Assembly (NCBI GenBank): GCA_026874595.1
Contig: CM049307.1
Location: forward strand, 22,671,079 to 22,735,078
Direction of reading: 5' to 3'
Source: Sipunculus nudus
Lineage: Eukaryota > Annelida > Sipuncula > Golfingiida > Sipunculidae
Length of the DNA: 64,000 nucleotides
A model generated the notes under the pieces. That model saw nothing but the letters and a program-made list of their open reading frames with translations, was not told the origin of the DNA and did no database searches. Shown in pieces: positions 23,251-34,860 of this stretch; position 1 is the stretch's first letter, and each line of letters opens with the position of its first letter. The translations under genes were made by a program, and so were the position numbers.

Positions 23251-23773
23251 AAACACATCAATGTAGGTGGGGCCACCAATACCTTAATTTCAGATATGAC
23301 ATTTGTGACAAACATTGGTATAAAATGTGGTGATTATAGCTCTAGCCATTTCTGAGATTTTAATTTCAGTGTGCTTTTCTGGACAGATGACTAAGTTCAA
23401 CCTCCTGTAACTTGGCCAAAAATCTCAGAACTGGAACCATTCGAACAAACTTGAGAGAGATTGTTTCAGGGATCATTTCTGTGAAATATTGGACAATTTG
23501 GCTGGACGTTTTCAGAGAAGAAGATTTTTAAAGCTTTTTTAGCTTTTTCCCTATAAAATCTAAGAAAATGCAGTTAGAAAGAAAAAATAAACAAAATACG
23601 ATAGAGTTTTTCAGATGACTGATTATTTGCAATAAATTTGGTGCTAGCTTCTGCAGTTTTTAAGATAGCTATGGTTAACGTACAGACGATGCACAACAGA
23701 CAACGCACGACAGACGCCGCACGACAGACGATGCATGACGCCGCACCATCGCATAAGCTCACATGTTCGCTAA
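23251..23773 (+). mobile_element. Family C element, 3' part
   Basis: It begins exactly where family A copy 2 ends. It contains a GGTGGGGCCACC variant and the text seen in family C copy 1 (GGACAGATGACTAAGTTCAA). It ends CACCATCGCATAAGCTCACA then TGTTCGCTAA, matching the 3' end at 34483. Family A copy 2 may have inserted into this element. Confidence 0.7.
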
Positions 23774-24308
23774 AAACAGGAGCGAAAATGCTGAACCCCT
23801 GTAGAACACAGGCATATCAATGTGTTTATGTAGCCCCCGGTGTGGGGCAAAAAAACAATTCAAGTTACACATTCAACAAGGACATGTCAACATTGATGCA
23901 TGTAAGAAATTTACAAACAGCTTGTAAATAAACTCATACATCCATCACAGAGGTGTTCCTAGAACTTTACTTACCAGGAATTACCTTCAGTTAATAAACA
24001 TGTCCACAGAGAAAGCCAGAAATCACAAATTCTACAGAAAAGGTAGATGTATAGCTGGCTTTAAGGTGCAGGTATTCCAGCCTGGTTCACAAACCAGGGG
24101 TTACTGGGAATTGGAAATTTTAACATTAACAAGAGGCAACAATAATTTTGGAGAAATTGCTTTTATTTAAGATTTTGATGACATATGTAGAAAGGAACCC
24201 TGTTAGGTGGATTAGCAGGGTGATAATTCAAGAATGATTGGTCAGTTCTGAACAACCATGGACATATAGGTTTTATACAGTAATAATAAGGTTCATTATA
24301 AGGGATAC
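23774..24308. other. MARF1 intron
   Basis: Unique intron. Nothing recognised. Confidence 0.55.
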
Positions 24309-24490
24309 CTGGTATCTGCCGAGACCTGGTGGGTTTCTTCTTGTGTCACCAGTGTAACATGGATGCGTTTGTAGCCGATCTTCTTCCTGTGAAACTGGGA
24401 GATGGCATAGCGTGCATCTTCTATGCTGGGTACCTTCACATATGCAATACTGGTGTTGTCAGGTTGGCCTTGGATATATACCCCCAGTAT
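24309..24490 (-). CDS. MARF1: MARF1 exon, RRM2 second half
   Basis: 182 nt, phase 0 to 2; acceptor tttttag|ATACTGGG, donor GATACCAG|gtatcc. It encodes ILGVYIQGQPDNTSIAYVKV, then EDARYAISQFHRKKIGYKRI and HVTLV. SIAYVKV fits the RNP1 strand, and the last part matches HRYKIGSKKILVSL of vertebrate RRM2. The exon then runs into the lead of LOTUS 1. Confidence 0.93.
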
Positions 24491-24813
24491 CTAAAAATAA
24501 ACAGAATCAACTGAGTGATGCTATTCTTGTTTTAGGACATTTACTTGTGAAATACTAAGGTAATACTTATTTCCTCATTTAAAAAAATTATGAAAATCTA
24601 ACAAAAATATCAATTTGGCTTTACAATACAATAAAATAAAAACAAAGTTATTTAGTCCTTTCATCTATATACAGGTAATTTTCTATTTCCTCAAAAATAA
24701 TGAGATTGGAATTTCTCTTCATTCCCTTTCTATACAGACAGATAATTTCTTAAAATAGCGCAAGGTAATCAAGTTTAGTTCCCTTAAAATAATAGAGGGA
24801 TCAGTTTCCTTAC
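24491..24813. other. MARF1 intron
   Basis: Short AT-rich intron that splits RRM2. Nothing else. Confidence 0.6.
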
Positions 24814-25556
24814 TTTAACATGCTGCTGGAACTCTGTGAAGAGCAGTTTCTTCCATTCTCGTCCTCGGATATTGTAGTCCAAGTTGGACACAATAAGCTC
24901 GACACCAGGGCCACTGCTTTGGTACCCACCACCTGCACTGCCAGCATCGGACTCGCAAGACAGCGGAGAGTAGCTGCGGATTGGCTGGAATGTTTGACTG
25001 TTCTCGTACACAGGGCTGCTGGTTCTAGAGCCAGAGTTCCTGGAGCTGGGCCGCTGTGACCCAGGGGTCTTCCTAAATGATGGACTGGTCCTTTCTCCAC
25101 CACTGCTCCAGCCATGTGGACTTTTACTGGGAGTTCTGGAGCGACTGGAGCTGCTGAACTGTGGTGTGCTGCTGTGACTGCTGCCTATGCCGGCTGCCAT
25201 GTCTGGGTCAAAGTTCATGCCGAGGTCTGGATCCTCCTGGTACATCTGTTGTTTCATGTACATGAACTCCCGTCCGTTTTTATTCTCTCGGGTAAACTTG
25301 TCGACCACATCCCCAATACAGCCACTATCATCAGGGTTGCGTTCATCAGCTGACCAGTACATCCTGGAGTCTGGTTTGACATACTGAGGCTGGTAGTAAT
25401 ATCTCTCATGGTAGCTGAAGTTGGAATCATAACGATAACCTCTGGCATTGTGATGGTAATTTGGTGACTGCCAGGGGCGAGGTCTGTATGTATTAGGACA
25501 ATACCCAAAATGTGTTGGACTCCTACCCCTGGGTCCAGGGTGTCTATTAGGCGAAC
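24814..25556 (-). CDS. MARF1: MARF1 large exon, linker and RRM2 start
   Basis: 743 nt, phase 1 to 0; acceptor attttag|GTTCGCC, donor GTTAAA|gtaagg. The first 200 residues are low-complexity: Pro/Tyr/His/Arg-rich (RPRPWQSPNYHH), then a Ser-rich stretch with many SP, SS and RT pairs, likely disordered and a phosphorylation target. RRM2 starts with VELIVSNLDYNIRGREWKKL, whose IVSNLDY is the RNP2 strand (family VQVSNIDYRLSRKEL). The linker between the RRMs has about the same length as in vertebrates. Confidence 0.94.
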
Positions 25557-26258
25557 CTAAAATATATGTCAATTATCAACAAAAGGAACAATTTTTATTC
25601 CCTAATGAAATGATATCTTACTTTCTAGCATCGGGATCTGATAATAGGTAAAGCTGAATGTGAGAAGGCACACTAAGTGCAGGTGTCAAGTATCTGTGAA
25701 ACTGATTTAGCCAATATACTTTTGGAGGTGCCATGTTCAGTTGTGTCAAATTTGTCATCAAAGTAGTCAAAATAAACTCTTCCAGATTTTCATTCTAAAA
25801 TTAAATTTTCAACCATTAAATCTGTATTTATGAAAGTGAAAACTTGAGCTACAATGAAATCCTTATTGAAATATGTCAAGACCATATTTAAAATTCAGTC
25901 ACCATAATATTTCACAGCTGTACTTTATTTAAACTGTAATCTTAAATAAACAAGGGGAAGCTTAATGAAGCAAACAACTACCAGTATGGCAAAGGAAAAT
26001 TTGTTTCAATTGTTGCAAAGGGAAATTCCTAATTTGCATGGCTGATCACATAATATCTCAATTCAGATGTACAAGACAATACCATGGTGCTGTTAAAATG
26101 TTTTTCTTTGTAAAATTATATATATATTGAAAATAAAATCTCATACAGTGATAAATATTACTGTCAAAACAGAACTGCTGCAAGATATGACACAAAGAAT
26201 TTCTTTTGTCATACAGACAAATTTTCAACATCACAGCAGGTAAAATTGTGATACATAC
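25557..26258. other. MARF1 intron
   Basis: Unique AT-rich intron. Nothing recognised. Confidence 0.6.
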
Positions 26259-26395
26259 CACATGATCTGCTTTTTCGCAGGTTGTTTCTTTTCCGTGGAG
26301 AGTTACACTTTGAAAGATTACCATTTGATGGCGGAGCAAAGCATATCTGTATTTTACTACCAAACACATCTTCACCTTCCATGCGTTTCAGGGCC
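26259..26395 (-). CDS. MARF1: MARF1 exon, RRM1 end and basic tail
   Basis: 137 nt, phase 2 to 1; acceptor ttttcag|GGCCCTG, donor TCATGTG|gtatgt. It encodes ALKRMEGEDVFGSKIQICFA, then a basic PRKRNNLRKSRSCG tail. The family reads AQKRMENEDVFGNRIIVSF, so this is the last helix and strand of RRM1. Confidence 0.94.
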
Positions 26396-27869
26396 CTGAA
26401 AATATTTAATTCAACTTGGTAAACATCTCAATAACCAAATCACCTACCTCTCCACATTTTGTTCCTGTAAAATGATCAGAGCACAGTCAAATATGGTTGT
26501 TCAGCAGGGTTTGTTTTCTGTGTGGCCTTACACTGTTACCATGTGAATTTGGTCCTCTGACTGTGCAACCCTCACCACTCACACTTCACCAGGCTTTACT
26601 CTGGACAAGCACCAAAAGGTATTGCCCAGGTGCCCTATCACATTCCTCAACACCCTAAGCCTTTGGTACCATTCAAAATTCTCCCTCCAAGACAGGTGAG
26701 ATTAAATGACAATACATGGACACAAGGTCAGAGAGTACCCACAACTTCATGTTCCACTGGCTAGAGACAATGAAATGACAGGGGTTAAAGGGCACAAGAT
26801 TCCACTGTGCCAACTATCACCAGTTTAGCAGTTTTGGTGAATTTGCGTGTCACCATCAAAAAGTATATTTTACATCTTTGTGCATGCAATCACTGAGAAT
26901 GAATCTAAGTTATGGATATGAAGTGGATTAGATCATTTATCTAACTAGAGACAACACAGTCAAAAACAAAAATTGCAAACAAAATAAATCTTCAACAAAG
27001 CCATTCAAAACAAAATTTTACATTTAAAACTTAAATTAAACCCTTGATACTCAAGATCTCTTTCATTTTTCTCTCTTTCCCTAATCTAACTGAGTATGGG
27101 AAATGAGGAAAGATTTTTCAATATATGCAGCATTTGCTTTTTACAACTTTGCATATGATCAGGATGTTTCACATGTTTGACCAGTTGTATTTCAAAAGTT
27201 TATAAATATAAATGAACACTTGCCTTTGTTCAACTTTCTCGTTGAGGTAAACACCTCTATTTTTAAAATGCTAGCTTAATTGAATACATACATCTACAGA
27301 ACTCCAATTCAGATTCAGATTACATAACAGGGCTGTACCACATGATTGTCCTGGCATCAACCAGGCTCAGTGTACCACGCTTACAGAACCTAGGACCCTC
27401 CAAACTACCACTGATTTCAGAGTGCTACACTGCTGTGGGGCACAACCATCTCATTATGCCTCATGAAAATTCTCAGCCTAGATTTGAACTCATGATCTCC
27501 CGGCAGTGAGTTCTGTGCTCTATTCCAAGATGGAATGCAATTATGTTAATCCGTCTAAAACCTTTAACTGACCTTTAATATGATAAGTTATCACTTCTGG
27601 ATAATTAATAGGGATAATAAAATGATCATCTAACACAACTTGTCTCAACACAAGCTTACAGGTCTCTGTTCTGCTATTGTGATTGTTAACAGTGCATTTA
27701 AATCTTTCATTAGCAGATATTATTCAAACCATATCCTCATTAATTCAATGGTCTCTCTTTGGCGTAAGCCTGCATTTTATTTTAAAGCAACCCACTCTGT
27801 CAAAATTTCATCATGTTGAGAGCACCGCAGGGCTTTCAGTACAATGTTATACAATGAACACATCCTTAC
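26396..27869. other. MARF1 intron
   Basis: Unique intron of about 1.5 kb, AT-rich. No transposon ends or RNA gene recognised. Confidence 0.55.
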
Positions 27870-28045
27870 CTTTCAGCTACATCTTGGCTTGTGAAGCTGA
27901 TAAGCGCTGAAGCCCTCGAGATGTTCACCACTTTCCCTCCACAGTTGCTGCTGAGCTGTTTCAGCCGGCCCTTAATAGAACGTATATCTCTGTCCTTAGG
28001 GAGGTTGCTTACCAGGAGGTCTGTGGAGGTATCATTCACTTTATC
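27870..28045 (-). CDS. MARF1: MARF1 exon, RRM1 first part
   Basis: 176 nt, phase 0 to 2; acceptor cttttcag|GATAAAG, donor GCTGAAAG|gtaagg. It encodes TDLLVSNLPKDRDIRSIKGR, then LKQLSSNCGGKVVNISRASA and ISFTSQDVAER. The RNP2-like LLVSNLP and the RNP1-like ALISFTS are visible. The family has LLYVYNLPANKDG and LSDNCGGKVLSI here. Confidence 0.95.
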
Positions 28046-31000
28046 CTGAAAAGGTACAAATAAACTAATCTTGGACACTTCAGTTTAAACTAGATGGCTG
28101 TCAACTGAGCACAAAACACCTCATATACCTTGAACATTTTAAGCAGTATCAAAGAAAGTAAGAGTTTTGTAATGGACAGTCTGTACTGGGATCAGTAACT
28201 GAACCGCCATCATAGCGTGTGTGTGAGAGATAGAGAGAGAGAGGGAGAGTAATAGAGGGTAGGGGACAATGTGATTATGAACCACAGGCTAACAAATTAA
28301 CTTGGCGCCCAATCTGGTTCTGACACAACACAACAAGGGACCCATGGGTCATGTTGCAAATGCAAAATATGGCTGATTTTTTTTAATTTTAGCAAATACT
28401 AAATATTCTTATTTCTATTGTGTTTTTAATATAAGTTAGATCTTGACAAGCTAAGAGGAAATGGATGTGCTAGCTGATGAAAATCAAATACTAAATAAAT
28501 GTTTGCCTAACTAATATTGTGCTTTTTAATGGACTATATCAAATATACAGGAGTCTCTCATGATCAAGTATCAAATATCAGTATTTCAGCTACGTGACAG
28601 CATGAAATTTAAAACAAATGGAGTCACAACTCGGAGTTTGGACATGTCAAATGTTGCTTAAGGGGGTCATAAAACTCGCTATTCAAAGGCACAGAGAGAT
28701 ACCCCTGAAAAGCCAGGTGCTAACTGGTACCAGAACAATCTTTAGTTTACAAAATATATTTTCATTAAAACACCGGGTGTTGCGAACGTGTGAAGCCATC
28801 ATTGTTTAAGATGCCTGAGCTATTGCTGGGCAGCTGTAAACATGGGCAGTAATATGAGAATAACACCATCAATGGCGCAGCAGGCAGTTTTCAATGAAAA
28901 TGAGTCTTCCGAACATGGGCGACATAACATTTTGTTATCCATGGAATAGTCTAAAATGAGGCTAATCATTAATATGCGTCAGAAGTGTGTAGACTGATGT
29001 AAACTAATAGAAATCCGAAATTATTCAAGCAAAACCAGGTTTACACTTTCCAGTGGTCTGTCATGTATCATGGCAGATATGATGCAGAGTGACCGCATCT
29101 GTCCTGAAATCGTACCAGTGATTCCTCAACATGAGACCTCTCTAAATATACCTACTGCGCATGATTCTTAACAATAGAAATGATCTTTGCATTCATACTT
29201 CTTGTCATTGTTATTCCAGCAATTTACTGCTCAGTTACTGGATATATCACTCTCAGCCTGCATTAGTTGGATCAGACAGCCTCGTTATATCAAAAGCCCT
29301 GCTGCAACTGCTCCTGACATCACTGTACAATATGCTTACAATAGGGTTAATGTGATTATTGTGTCTTAATTGAAATAAGCCCACGACTGACATGCCAGTG
29401 CTGGCAGAGCTTCACAGAGTTGGAACTTCATTCGTTATAAACTCTGTGACAGTAATAAGTGCCTAAATAACAATTCCACTTGGAATGTATGAACCCCTGT
29501 CAATTATTGAATAAGGAACAAAGTAGAGATTAGCTGAGGTATAATAATACACATTTAATTTATTAAATGAAATAAAATGCTGTGAAAAATTAAAATTTTT
29601 CACTTTCATAGCATAAACTAAACCTTACCATTATTTCATGAAATGAAGTTCCATTAGTTGGCAAGGAAGTCACCCCTTGACTGAGGCATAATACTGCACC
29701 TCGTTGTTTCCCAACAGGGATTACCGTAAAAACTCGCATATAAGTGGAGTATGAATTTTCAGGGTAAATATCAGATAAAAGTTTTTTCAAGCCATTCTGG
29801 AGGTCAAAACAGGTCTGAAGCAGCATACATATGACCATCGAGAGAAGTGTGACAGGCCACTGGGGAAAGGTGAATTGTATGACTGGCCACTCGTTTTTGA
29901 CATTCATACCACTCCATTTTTTTTTAAACTGTAAAAATGTCATTTGTTTTGTTGTGCAATCTATTTAAAAGTTATTGGGCATCATAAAGACTCTAAGATT
30001 AATATATATAACAGGTCGAAACTTGCAGAAATGAAGATAGTCTGACACCCAGAATCAGCAGGTGGGCGATAATAGAACAGCCAAGGATTTCTCACACTTT
30101 CCGTCATTGCTCATTTAAACTTCTAATGATTGTTTGTGTCAGATATCAATAGTAACATGACTATTTAAGCGTGTTACTAAAACAGGATTGTCGCAGACTT
30201 CTCTACATTTTATATAATCTAAATTGAAAAGAATGCGCGGCCAAGCGAGTCGCCTGAAAAGGCCATGTGACAGTGTTAGCTGTCCTCAGCTTGGTCATAT
30301 CCGTGGATCTAGGGCAGGAATTTTATTATCAGACATTTTTATTATACATTCTGAGAAAACACAAGGCCGTAAACGACAGTTTTATTCAAGTTTTAATTAA
30401 CTCCGGTCTTCCTTGCCTCCACAGACGGACGCACTAATGAACAATTACATGCGATATAATTGCATATATGCAGTGTAGGTATCCAGCATAGCGAACCGCA
30501 GAGTGAGAGCACTGAAGCCAGGGCAACACGTGGACAACATGTCAGTCGTTCTTTGATCAAACTCTGTTTTCCTATCTTTTTGATGAAAGTTTTCATGAAT
30601 GAATCATATATTTCACATTCTGTGGAGTACTAATTTTGACTAAGTCTTGCAGGTTTTGTGTTCGTTTGTTCATAGCGATATCCATGTCAGGTTGAACTTA
30701 GGTCTATTTTTTTCCCCCAAGCTTTGCTCAGGGCCGCAGTCATTCACTACACTTTGGGGAACTTCCGAACGGAGTGATAATTTCCCCCGCTTGTAAGTAC
30801 ACAGGTGACCAGCGTGACCTAGTTTTGGGCTTCTTGGGACAGGCAGCCGTCTCCGTAACGAGTGAGTGCTAATCAGTCCTGTAATCAGCCATTTGGCACC
30901 TGTCTGTAGTTCAGATACCACGGCCCACAGGCTTTTACATTTTACATGTCTGCAAACTTACGCAAGCACCAAATGTTTTTGTGGGGATATACTGTAACAT

Positions 31001-31225
31001 AATTCGATGTCAAATACACAGGGGCCGATGCCCTGGATAAAATCCCAACATATTACGCAATACCCGTGACTCTTGCACCCGTACTTAATCACCCGTGAAT
31101 GAAGCTCATTATAGCTAGACGCGGGTCATTTCCTTGTTGTCATCAACCATGTAACTTGCAAACATTTTTTATATACTGCATTATTCAAATGAAAGAACAG
31201 CATAAATTGTCAAAATTTGAAATAA
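28046..31225. other. Start of the 13.8-kb MARF1 intron
   Basis: Intron. It contains a short GA microsatellite (28222-28255) and an isolated family A 5' end ACAAGGGACCCATGGGTC at 28333 that lacks the following GCTCAGCTG and has no paired 3' end. The region 29590-29940 has an open minus-strand frame of 117 codons that I do not recognise. The rest is AT-rich with nothing identified. Confidence 0.5.
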
Positions 31226-34200
31226 ACAAGGCCTACAGGCCTAATGCGAACCTGTGCATTGGGAAATACATTAGGTATAATGCTTCAATACTGGCCCATT
31301 ACTTTTCATGTGTATGAACAATGCAAGTCTAAAACATTTTGAATAAGAAACAATTACACAAACGTCACTGCTGAAATTCTGGCATGGGTGCACACAACAC
31401 AAAAATGATTGTAGTTGGCACCACCAGTCTTGTATACAACAAAGCTATCAGAGATATATACATATGCCCAATTTCAGACTGATATATCAAACCCCTCCTG
31501 AGAAAAAAACAGGGACACACACTGTGCAAAAATTATTGTAGGTGGCACCACCAGTCTTGTATATATGACTTATGTGACCAACACTGGCATAAAATTTGGT
31601 GATGATAGCTCAGGCTGTTTCTGAGATTGTCATTTTAGTATGCCTTTTTGGACAGATGACTTAGTTCAACTTCCTGTAATTCGGCCAAAATTCACCCAAA
31701 TTTTACCATTTGAATAAAATTGAGAGAGATGGTACAAGATATTAATTCTGTGAAATATTAACAATTTGGCTTGACCGTTTCGGAGAAGAAGATTCTAAAC
31801 AGTTTTTTTAGCTTTTTCTCTATAAAATCTAAGAAAATGCAGAGTTTCTCAGATGGCTGATTTTTTAAATTTAATTTCATGATACTAGCTCCAGTCGTTG
31901 TAAAATATTAAACAAATTAGCCTCAGCTGTGTCAGTCAAAAATGTTTTGCAGGTTTATTACTCATATAGGAAAATACAGAAAATGGCTAAGTTAAGCTTC
32001 CCATAACTCGGCCAAAAATCACTGAACCAAAACCATTTGAACAAATTTGAATTATCAACATCTAAGGATAATTAATGTGTGAGATATAAGAATTCTGCCC
32101 GGTGGTTTTTGCGAAGAAGATCTTTGTAGACACTGAGCTAAAATGGGCTGTCATGGCATATGACTAAATTCAGCTTCCCATTACTCAGCCAAAAGTCACT
32201 GAACTGAGATAATTTGACCAAAATTCAGAAAGCAGTACCCTAAGATCATTTCTGTGAGATATTAAACAATTTAGCCATATGGTTTCAGAGAAGGAGTTTT
32301 TTGTAGCCCTCAGTATGATAAGGGCACTGATGACCCCGAGACAAAAAAGGCTGATGCAGGTGGCGCCACCAATACCTCAATTTCAGATATGACTCATGTG
32401 ACAAACATTCACATATAATTTGGTGATGACAGCTCCAGCCGTTTCTGAGATTGTAATTTAAGTATGCTTTTTTGGACAGATGACTTAGTTCAACTTCCTG
32501 TAATTCGGCCAAAATTCACCCAAATTTAACCATATGAATAAAATTGAGAGAGATGGTATAAGAGATTATTTCTGTGAAATATTGAACAATTTGGCTTGAC
32601 CGATTCGGAGAAGAAGATTCTAAACAGTTTTTTTAGCATTTTTTCTATATAATCTAAGAAAATGCAGAGTTTCTCAGATGGCTAATTTTTTAAATTTAAT
32701 TTCATGATGCTAGCTCCAGTCGTTTTAAAATATTAAACAAATTAGCCCCAGTTGTGTCAGTCAAAAATGTTTTGCAGGTTTATTACTCATATAGGAAAAT
32801 ACAGAAAAATGGCTAAGATAAGCTTCCCATAACTCGGCCAAAAATCACTGAACCAACACCATTTGAACAAACTTGAATTATCAACATCTAAGGATAAATA
32901 ATGTGTGAGATATAAGAATTCTGCCTGGTGGTTTTTGAGAAGAAGATCTTTGTAGCCACTGAGCTAAAATGGGCTGTCATGGCATATGACTAAATTCAGC
33001 TTCCCATTACTCAGCCAAAAGTCACTGTACTGAGATAATTTGAACAAAATTCAGAAAGCAGTACCCTAAGATCATTTCTGTGCAATATTAAACAATTTGG
33101 CCATATGGTTTCAGAGAAGGAGTTTTTTGTAGCCCTCAGTATGATAAGGGCACTGATGACCCCGAGACAAAAAAGGCTGATGCAGGTGGCGCCACCAATA
33201 CCTCAATTTCAGATATGACTCATGTGACAAACATTCACATATAATTTGGTGATGACAGCTCCAGCCGTTTCTGATATTGTAATTTAAATATGCTTTTTTT
33301 GACAGATGACTTAGTTCAACTTCCTGTAATTCGGCCAAAATTCACCCAAATTTAACCATATGAATAAAATTGAGAGAGATGGTATAAGAGATTATTTCTG
33401 TGAAATATTGAACAATTTGGCTTGACCGATTCAGAGAAGAAGATTCTAAACAGTTTTTTAGCTTTTTCTCTATAAAATCTTAGAAAATGCAGAGTTTCTC
33501 AGATGGCTAATTTTTTAAATTTAATTTCATGATGCTAGCTCCAGTCATTGTAAAATATTAAACAAATTAGCCTCAGTTGTGTCAGTAAAAAATGTTTTGC
33601 AGGTTTATTACTCATATAGGAAAATACAGAAAAATGGCTAAGTTAAGCTTCCCATAACTCGGCCAAAAATCACTGAACCAAAACCATTTGAACAAACTTG
33701 AATTATCAATATCTAAGGATAATTAATGTGTGAGATATAAGAATTCTGCCTGGTGGTTTTTGAGAAGAAGATCTTTGCAGCCACTGAGCTCAAATGGGCT
33801 GTCATGGCATATGACTAAATTCAGCTTCCCATTACTCAGCCAAAAGTCACTGTACTGAGATAATTTGAACAAAATTCAGAAAGCATTACCCTAAGATCAT
33901 TTCTGTGCGATATTAAACAATTTGGCCATATGGTTTCAGAGAAGGAGTTTTTTGTAGCCCTCAGTATGATAAGGGCACTGATGACCCTGAGACCAAAAAG
34001 GCTGATGCAGGTGGCGCCACCAATACCTCAATTTCAGATATGACTCATGTGACAAACATTCACATATAATTTGGTGATGACAGCTCCAGCCGTTTCTGAG
34101 ATTGTAATTTAAGTATGCTTTTTTGGACAGATAACTAAGAATAACTTCTTGTAACTTAGCCAAAAATTACCAAACTTAAACCATTCAAACAAACTTGAGG

Positions 34201-34483
34201 GAGATTTTTCCAGGGATCATTTCTGTAAAATATTGGACAATCTGGCTGAACAGTTTCAGAGAAGAAGATTTTTAAAGGTTTTTAAACTTTTTCCCTATAA
34301 AATCTAAGAAAATGTAGTTAGCCAAAAAATAAGCAAAATCCGATAGAGTTTTTTAGATGACTAACTTTTTGCATTAAATTTTGTAATGCTAACTCATGCC
34401 ATTTTCAAGATAGTATGGGTTAACTTACAGACGATGGACGACGGACGACGCCACACCATCGCATAAGCTCACAGGTTCGCTAA
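31226..34483 (+). mobile_element. Family C element, copy 1 (complete)
   Basis: The 5' end is ACAAGGCCTACAGGCCTAAT (palindrome AGGCCTACAGGCCT) followed by GCGAACCTGTG at 31246-31256. The 3' end has CACAGGTTCGC at 34470-34480 and then CTAA, a perfect 11-bp subterminal inverted repeat. The interior is about 3.3 tandem copies of an 826-bp unit (anchors near 31558, 32384, 33209 and 34034), with perfect GGTGGCGCCACC at 32359, 33185 and 34010. A GACGGAC-type tract precedes the 3' end as in family A. It is non-coding: the repeated 75-codon open frames are only copies of the tandem unit. Confidence 0.72.
31558..34130. repeat. 826-bp tandem repeat inside family C
   Basis: Units of 826 and 825 bp with very few differences, for example GTTTCAGAGAAGGAGTTTTT recurring at 32281, 33107 and 33932. 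High identity indicates recent amplification. Confidence 0.93.
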
Positions 34484-34860
34484 AAATATTTGGAAACCTT
34501 ACTGGACTGTATTTTTGGACCGAAAGGGGGACTTGTGTACCTGACTTCACCTGAAATGGATATCTAGTTGTCGATCAGTTATGACATTCAGGCCAACAGT
34601 TTGAATAAGTTCATGCAAAATTTTGGCTCTCAGGCTTAGACCCGCACATAAGTCGACTCCCCTTTCTTGGATTAATTTTTTAGGAACAAATTTCTCGATG
34701 TATATGCCGTTTCTTACAGTAAATTTTGTGAGACATCCCCCCACTAGGCCCACTACCCATGATGCCTTGCCGCCTATCAACTGCATTTGTGTACACTACC
34801 ATTCAATTTACTCCGGAAGTGCCCAACTTAGAGAAAGGAGGAACACAAAGGGAGAAGCCT
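34484..34860. other. Intron, unassigned
   Basis: Unclassified stretch between family C copy 1 and the DIRS-like fragment. It contains GCACATAAGTCGACTCCCC, reminiscent of a DNA-transposon end. No partner end was found. Confidence 0.35.

Noticed and set aside
32285-34163. Three near-identical 75-codon minus-strand open frames
   Set aside because: They are copies of the 826-bp tandem unit in family C, without any family match or start context.
29700-34720. ACTCGCATATAAGT (about 29735) and CGCACATAAGTCGAC (about 34645) as ends of one DNA transposon
   Set aside because: The match is short, and family C copy 1 and other unrelated sequence lie between. I could not define ends.
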